NCBI GenBank assembly: GCA_028716125.1
Contig: JAQUQK010000045.1
Span: 1-10,976 of the forward strand
Length of the DNA: 10,976 nt
Direction of reading: 5' to 3'
DNA from: Thermoplasmatota archaeon
GTDB taxonomy: Archaea > Thermoplasmatota > JAQUQK01
Made by a program: the position numbers and the translations under genes. A model generated the notes under the pieces. It searched no databases, was not told where the DNA came from, and was given only the letters and a program-made list of their open reading frames with translations. Positions 7,790 to 10,976 of the stretch are shown piece after piece (position 1 is the stretch's first letter; every line of letters starts with the position of its first letter).

Positions 7790-8265
7790 GCGACGTAATT
7801 ATTGAAGTTGAAGGCGTAGAGGAATTGCAGGCCAGGCTTTCCGACCTCCGGCTGGTTGGAGAGCCGCTTGCAACTCTTATGGATGAAGCATCGGCTGCTG
7901 GCCGTAAGGCGGCAGAGTTGGGCATTGATGGTGGATTAGGCATCGCGGTCCGCAGCATCAACAGAGAAGTTAAGCCAATGGAAGCCAGAGTTTACACAGC
8001 CATGGCCAAAGAGCGGGCGATGTCCATTGAAGTGGGACGTTCCCCGGGTGTATCGCCCAGGGACATACTACCTCAGATCATTCGCTGGAAAGAAGCTGTG
8101 GGGCATCCAGACCCGGCGATTACAATTGCAAAAGAAATCAGCCGCAAGGGTTCCAAGGGGAAACATTTTATACAGAAGGCCAGGGAAGCAGTTGCAAAAG
8201 ACCTGCCACAACTAGTGAGGAAAATGGGCGGCCAAGTTGAGGAAAAATGGAGGCAAGGCGAATGA
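7786..8265 (+). CDS. HK97 gp10-like neck/tail completion protein
   Basis: Proteins of this family act at the head-tail joint or tail top; their exact mechanism varies. The 159-residue product opens IIEVEGVEELQARLSDL, the family's usual short beta strand and helix with a V.G.EEL..RL pattern. It closes with AITIAKEISRKGSKGKHFIQKA (111-132), matching the conserved IA..I...G..G..F...A stretch, followed by a basic C-terminal helix. ATG 7786 overlaps the adaptor stop as ATGA, with AAGGTGTGG at 7772-7780. An in-frame GTG at 7777 has no better SD. Order after the adaptor and before a terminator-like gene supports the call. Confidence 0.78.
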   Translation: MSDVIIEVEGVEELQARLSDLRLVGEPLATLMDEASAAGRKAAELGIDGGLGIAVRSINREVKPMEARVYTAMAKERAMSIEVGRSPGVSPRDILPQIIRWKEAVGHPDPAITIAKEISRKGSKGKHFIQKAREAVAKDLPQLVRKMGGQVEEKWRQGE

Positions 8266-8708
8266 ACTTTAATACTTTTTGGGCCAAGCTTGCAGCGCTG
8301 GAGAAAAAAATACAAATTACATCGCCGGTTAAGCTGGTCGTTAAAAATGCTTACTGGGGCGCTCCACCACAAGCTTTATCGGCATTACCAATTATTATAA
8401 ACGCACTATCCGAAACGGAACGCACCCTGGGCTTTGGCAGCAGGGATCAGCGGCTAAGGCTTAGCGTACAACTCCTTGCCGCACGAGCAACGGTGGAAGA
8501 TGAACGCTCCAGCCAGATCGCCACAGCTTTTTGGTTTGCGGCAAAAGACGTTTTTGATCAGGATACGACCATTGGCAGCACAGTATCTTTTTCAACCTTG
8601 CGGGGCGGTGAGCCTACCGTGCCGGTGATTCTTACTCATGCGGGGCAAGCTTACATCGGGTTTAATGCTTTTCTGGAAATGCATGATGTTGAGGCATTTG
8701 AATTTTAG
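8262..8708 (+). CDS. probable tail terminator / tail completion protein
   Basis: Tail terminators cap the finished tube at its head-proximal end. The 148-residue product is a mixed alpha/beta protein without a motif I can name with certainty. The N-terminus is helical (FNTFWAKLAALEKKI). A middle helix pair covers ALPIIINALSETERTLGFG and RLRLSVQLLAARATVEDERSSQIATAFW, and the C-terminus is beta-rich, ending GQAYIGFNAFLEMHDVEAFEF, a typical layout for such proteins. The call rests mainly on gene order: directly after a gp10-like gene and directly before tail tube genes. ATG 8262 overlaps the previous stop as ATGA and has GGAGG at 8249-8253 with 8 bases between. In-frame ATG 8247 lies upstream of that SD and is rejected. 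Confidence 0.6.
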   Translation: MNFNTFWAKLAALEKKIQITSPVKLVVKNAYWGAPPQALSALPIIINALSETERTLGFGSRDQRLRLSVQLLAARATVEDERSSQIATAFWFAAKDVFDQDTTIGSTVSFSTLRGGEPTVPVILTHAGQAYIGFNAFLEMHDVEAFEF

Positions 8709-8714
8709 GGGGTG
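8701..8714 (+). repeat. 14-base ribosome-binding-site repeat, copy 1
   Basis: AATTTTAGGGGGTG here and AATTTTAGGAGGTG at 9457-9470 agree at 13 of 14 positions. Each lies at the same place, just ahead of one of the two paralogous tail tube genes. This copy includes the last codons and TAG stop (8706-8708) of the terminator-like gene. The match suggests that the duplication which made the paralogues carried the SD region with it, though SD sites in general favour such similarity. Confidence 0.5.
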
Positions 8715-9458
8715 GCGACGATCGCCAGATACGGATCTGACAAAGTGGGTTTTTTGCTGATAGATGGTTTTGATGTTTTAGGGGTTACTACTCAAATTGA
8801 GGATAATTTAGAGGCGCTTTTGGAGGAAACAACTGTATTAGGCGACAGCTGGGCAAAACAGGTAGCAACAGGTGTAAAGCAAGCAAGCATCGCGCAGGAA
8901 GGGTATTATGATGATGCCGCGGGCAGCTCCAATGATGCTCTTTGCGGCAGTGCTGGCCTTTCCCGTCTTTTGTGCTACGGCTTGCAAGGAAACATTATCG
9001 GAAAACATTTTATAGGCTATTCAGGCGCGATGCAAACAAATTTTACTCGCATAGTCAGCAGGGGAAACCTACACCGCGCAAATGCAAGCTACAAGGGTAA
9101 CGGGGAAGTGGAAGAGGGTGTTATTTTGCATCCTCATATAGAAAGGCTCGCTGACGGGGATACAGAAGGAACCCCTACGGATAATAGTGTAGCTACCAAT
9201 GATGGTGGAACAGCTTACCTGCAGCTATCCAAACTGGTTTTAGGTGGATATGATAATGTCGCCGTTAAAATCCGCCAGTCTGATGACGGCATTAGTTGGG
9301 ATGACCTGGCGGCCTTTACAATAGCTGAAAACGCCCCGGCCAAAGAGCGGAAAAGTGTCACAGGAGCAGTTAAGCGGTATCTTGCTGTTTCCTGGGCTTT
9401 TGCGGGGACTGGCTCCGGCCCCTTAGTTAAGTTTATGGTGGGGTTTGTAAGGAACTAA
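8712..9458 (+). CDS. tail tube-like protein with extra C-terminal domain (first of two paralogues)
   Basis: Residues 1-140 match the next gene's product: RYGSDKVG against KYGSEDLT at the start, EALLEETTVLGDSWAKQ against EALLQEGHAFGDAWVKQ, TGVKQ against TGVKR, and EGYYDDAA against EGFYDDTA. Tail tube subunits stack as rings around the tape measure. A C-terminal domain (about 155-248) is added here, with beta strands such as TAYLQLSKLVLGGYDNVAV, a DDGISWDDLAAF stretch and KRYLAVSWAFAG; it may protrude from the tail. Start is uncertain. GTG 8712 gives 248 residues but overlaps the SD (TAGGGGG, 8706-8712). Paralogue alignment places the start at ATC 8721, with 8 bases after GGGGG and 245 residues. 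The next standard in-frame starts (GTG 8745, TTG 8754) lack an SD and would cut the conserved N-terminus. Confidence 0.75.
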   Translation: MATIARYGSDKVGFLLIDGFDVLGVTTQIEDNLEALLEETTVLGDSWAKQVATGVKQASIAQEGYYDDAAGSSNDALCGSAGLSRLLCYGLQGNIIGKHFIGYSGAMQTNFTRIVSRGNLHRANASYKGNGEVEEGVILHPHIERLADGDTEGTPTDNSVATNDGGTAYLQLSKLVLGGYDNVAVKIRQSDDGISWDDLAAFTIAENAPAKERKSVTGAVKRYLAVSWAFAGTGSGPLVKFMVGFVRN

Positions 9459-9470
9459 TTTTAGGAGGTG
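9457..9470 (+). repeat. 14-base ribosome-binding-site repeat, copy 2
   Basis: AATTTTAGGAGGTG is the SD region of the second tail tube gene, with AGGAGG at 9463-9468 and ATG at 9480. It matches copy 1 at 8701-8714 at 13 of 14 positions and starts within the TAA stop of the first tube gene. Confidence 0.5.
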
Positions 9471-9479
9471 CGTAAATAA

Positions 9480-9884
9480 ATGCCCAAATACGGAAGTGAG
9501 GATTTGACGATTAAAATTGATAATGATTTAGGCGCAGCGAAGGACTTAAGCTCTTATATCGATACAATCAACGAATTTACTGTTGAGGCCTTGCTACAGG
9601 AAGGGCACGCTTTTGGTGATGCATGGGTTAAACAGTTGTTTACCGGTGTAAAACGCGGGAATGCACTCACAGTTGAAGGCTTTTATGATGATACAGCAAC
9701 TGACGGGCCGGATGCTATTCTAAATGCGATCGGGGATACCCGTGGGGTGGAAATCACCTGGGGCGGGAGCAAAAAATCAACCTTTGATGCTATCATTACG
9801 AGCTATTCCCGTCGCCCGGTCCGGGGAGAGCTGACTCGTTTTTCCTGCACATTAACACCGGCCGGAGAAGTATTAGAAGTTTAA
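9480..9884 (+). CDS. tail tube protein (second paralogue)
   Basis: This 134-residue protein is the compact form of the tube fold found in the first part of its upstream neighbour. Visible features are an N-terminal loop and strand (KYGSEDLTIKIDNDLG), EALLQEGHAFGDAWVKQLFTG, the TVEGFYDDTATDGPDAI segment, and a C-terminal strand pair (STFDAIITSYSRRPVRGELTRF, ending CTLTPAGEVLEV). The pattern of a helix with GD.W followed by G-F-Y-D-D-T is common in siphophage tail tube proteins. It lies immediately before the tail chaperone genes, the standard position for the major tail protein. It has a strong SD (AGGAGG 9463-9468) and an ATG start, so it is probably the more highly expressed of the two tube genes. 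Confidence 0.82.
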   Translation: MPKYGSEDLTIKIDNDLGAAKDLSSYIDTINEFTVEALLQEGHAFGDAWVKQLFTGVKRGNALTVEGFYDDTATDGPDAILNAIGDTRGVEITWGGSKKSTFDAIITSYSRRPVRGELTRFSCTLTPAGEVLEV

Positions 9885-9903
9885 AACTAGGAGGATTGGT
9901 AAC

Positions 9904-10284
9904 ATGGCATTAGTCACAGGTGTTACAAAAAAAGTTGAAATCCCCCATGAGCCTGGAAAGTGGATGGAGCTAAAACGATTGTCCTGGCGCCAGCTGGAGG
10001 CTGCCGCAGAAATTCAGACCGACATTTTGTTTGAGCGGATAAAAAAAATGGGCAGCGATATTGTTGCCGCGTTTCAAAAAGCTGGTAAAGAACAGGAAAT
10101 AGACCCGCTTACAAAATATGATCGTGGGGCAGTTCTCCAGTCAGGAATAGTAAAGTGGAGCTATGATGCTAAGGTAAACGAAGCAAATATAGATTCGCTG
10201 GACGAAGAAACTGCTGAATGGGCCTTTCGGGAAATTTTATCCCTAAATAACCCAAGGACAGAAGAAGAACAAAAAAACGTCTAA
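9904..10284 (+). CDS. tail assembly chaperone, G form (unshifted product)
   Basis: Lambda gpG-type chaperones bind the tape measure and recruit tube subunits but are not part of the finished tail. This 126-residue acidic, mainly helical protein opens with a short beta region (VTKKVEIPHEPGKWMELKRLSW), then helices including RQLEAAAEIQTDILFERIKK, and ends DEETAEWAFREILSLNNPRTEEEQKNV. It lies between the tail tube and tape measure genes, the fixed place for this protein. AGGAGG at 9889-9894 is 9 bases from ATG 9904. Its last codons contain a frameshift site, so this is the normal termination product; the shifted product is listed separately. Confidence 0.88.
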   Translation: MALVTGVTKKVEIPHEPGKWMELKRLSWRQLEAAAEIQTDILFERIKKMGSDIVAAFQKAGKEQEIDPLTKYDRGAVLQSGIVKWSYDAKVNEANIDSLDEETAEWAFREILSLNNPRTEEEQKNV

Positions 10285-10589
10285 TTGCCCTCCACTTAGC
10301 CCTGGAGGGCAATTCTAACATTCCTGTTCCTTTTGAGTGGATTATTTCACGCATATGTGAAGAGTTCCATTGTCTGCCGTCTGTGGCAGAAAAAGAACTG
10401 CTTGACGATCCCAAGCAGATGGCCCTGGATATCCTGGAGTTGCGCGCTTACGCAAGGGCCAAAGAAATACTGGACAATGCGAAACGCTCTGAAGACGTGC
10501 CTGACAACCCGATGATTGATCGGGTTTTTTTAATTCAGCATGAAATATTGGAGCGCAAGAAGGCCGGAGAAACAAGCGGGGAGGAGTGA
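9904..10589 (+). CDS. tail assembly chaperone, GT fusion made by -1 frameshift
   Basis: Ribosomes that slip back one base at 10272-10278 leave the G frame after codon 125 (AAC 10276-10278) and continue from base 10278 as R-L-I-A-L-H-L-A-L-E-G-N, reaching TGA 10587-10589. The fusion is 228 residues. The T part contains IPVPFEWIISRICEEFHCLPSVAEKELL, then LDILELRAYARAKEIL and a charged tail, as in known T segments, which bind tube subunits or the tape measure. The -1 frame is open from 10251, after TAA 10248-10250. It holds no ATG, GTG or TTG before GTG 10383, which lacks an SD and would remove half of the conserved T region. A separate T gene is therefore unlikely. Frameshifted G/GT pairs are well established in siphophages. 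Confidence 0.88.
10272..10278 (+). promoter_or_regulatory. -1 ribosomal frameshift slippery heptamer A AAA AAC
   Basis: In the G frame the codons are CAA (10270-72), AAA (10273-75), AAC (10276-78), GTC, TAA. This gives the canonical X XXY YYZ heptamer A AAA AAC in the correct phase, two codons before the stop. After a one-base backward slip both tRNAs sit on AAA. The A run is seven bases (10271-10277), so transcriptional slippage adding one A would enter the same frame and is an alternative route. Confidence 0.88.
10283..10314 (+). promoter_or_regulatory. frameshift-stimulating stem-loop
   Basis: AATTGCCCTCCA (10283-10294) and TGGAGGGCAATT (10303-10314) are perfect reverse complements, giving a 12-bp stem with the 8-base loop CTTAGCCC. 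The stem starts four bases after the slippery heptamer. Its lower four pairs are A-T, so the stable GC-rich part begins eight bases away, within the usual stimulator distance. The G-frame stop TAA (10282-10284) sits at its base. No T run follows, so it does not look like a terminator. Confidence 0.85.
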
Positions 10590-10595
10590 TGCCCG

Positions 10596-10976
10596 GTGAA
10601 CGCAGCTGATTTGGTTGTAAGAATTACAGCTGATATAGCAAAGTTTCAAAAAGAAATGGAAAAAGGCCAGACTACCATTGATAAAGTCGCCGGGCAAATG
10701 GCCCAATACGGCAAAAAAATGACCCTTGCCGTTAGCGCCCCTCTTGTTGGTGCAGGCACAGCCGCCGCTAAATTCGCAATAGACTATGAAAGCGCTTTTG
10801 CCGGGGTCAGGAAAACAACAGATGCGACAGAAGAAGAGCTTTCTGCGCTCTCCAAAGGCATTCGGGAAATGGCGCTGGAGCTTCCGGCCAGCGCTGTTGA
10901 AATTGCGGGTGTCGCTGAGGCAGCCGGACAGTTGGGGATTCAGACTGATGCTATTTTAGGCTTTACGCGCACAATG
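10596..10976 (+). CDS. tail tape measure protein, N-terminal part (runs off the window)
   Basis: The tape measure sets tail length and is ejected at infection. Only the first 127 codons are present and the frame is open at the window edge. The product starts MNAADLVVRITADIAKFQKEMEK, a typical opening beta strand plus coiled coil. It continues with a hydrophobic stretch (AVSAPLVGAGTAAAKFAIDYE) and FAGVRKTTDATEEELSALSKGIREM ... EIAGVAEAAGQLGI, the conserved core of TP901-type tape measures. The start is GTG 10596, nine bases after AGGAG (10582-10586). An ATG at 10589 is only two bases from that SD and stops after six codons. The gene follows G/GT directly, as expected. Confidence 0.95.
   Translation, partial: MNAADLVVRITADIAKFQKEMEKGQTTIDKVAGQMAQYGKKMTLAVSAPLVGAGTAAAKFAIDYESAFAGVRKTTDATEEELSALSKGIREMALELPASAVEIAGVAEAAGQLGIQTDAILGFTRTM

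Noticed and set aside
10283..10314. Perfect inverted repeat read as an intrinsic terminator
   Set aside because: No T run follows, and termination here would cut off the tape measure gene. Its distance from the slippery heptamer explains it better.
10383..10589. A separate 68-codon gene starting at GTG 10383
   Set aside because: It has no SD, and the conserved T region begins about 35 codons upstream in the same frame. A slippery site and stem-loop link it to the G gene, so it is the end of the GT fusion.
1..10976. CRISPR arrays, tRNA genes, insertion sequences, attachment sites, toxin-antitoxin or defence genes
   Set aside because: None seen. Spaced repeats, cloverleaf patterns, transposase motifs and terminal inverted repeats are absent, and coding space is filled by virion assembly genes.

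Overview
This window is the packaging, head and neck/tail-start part of the late operon of a siphovirus-type phage or prophage of the HK97 fold. Every gene is on the + strand, genes are packed with gaps of about 60 bases or less or with ATGA stop/start overlaps, and nearly all have strong Shine-Dalgarno (SD) sites, often extended to the full AAGGAGGTGAT type. Those SD sites, TTG and GTG starts, a mid-range GC content and the protein styles point to a Gram-positive host in the Bacillota, plausibly a Clostridia-type anaerobe such as the Desulfotomaculum group. The host genus cannot be fixed from the sequence. No host genes, tRNAs, integrase or attachment sites are visible, so prophage and free phage cannot be told apart.

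Layout. 62-2175: small (P27-type) and large terminase subunits, the DNA packaging motor. 2196-4196: an HK97-type portal fused at its C-terminus to a MuF/SPP1-gp7-like minor head domain. 4211-6198: prohead protease, then the HK97-fold major capsid protein with its N-terminal delta (scaffold) domain. 6199-6259: a short intergenic region with a strong 11-bp hairpin. 6260-6991: an unrecognised virion protein, probably head decoration, with what looks like an inserted module. 6997-7197: a small unknown protein ending in a WYELPDG-type motif. 7199-8708: head-tail adaptor, HK97 gp10-like neck protein and a probable tail terminator. 8712-9884: two paralogous tail tube-like proteins, the first with an extra C-terminal domain and no convincing standard start codon. 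9904-10589: tail assembly chaperones G and GT, joined by an apparent -1 ribosomal frameshift. 10596 to the window end: the start of the tape measure protein.

Together the genes follow assembly order. Terminase pumps DNA through the portal into a capsid built and matured by the delta domain and protease. Connectors close the head. Tube subunits polymerise around the tape measure with the help of the G/GT chaperones.

The most notable features are: (1) a textbook -1 frameshift cassette (A AAA AAC at 10272-10278 followed four bases later by a perfect 12-bp stem-loop), which means the T segment is not a separate gene; (2) the portal-MuF fusion in an HK97-type head module; (3) tandem diverged tail tube paralogues, the first possibly starting at a non-AUG codon; (4) the hairpin just after the capsid gene. 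I saw no new defence system, CRISPR array, RNA gene or mobile element.
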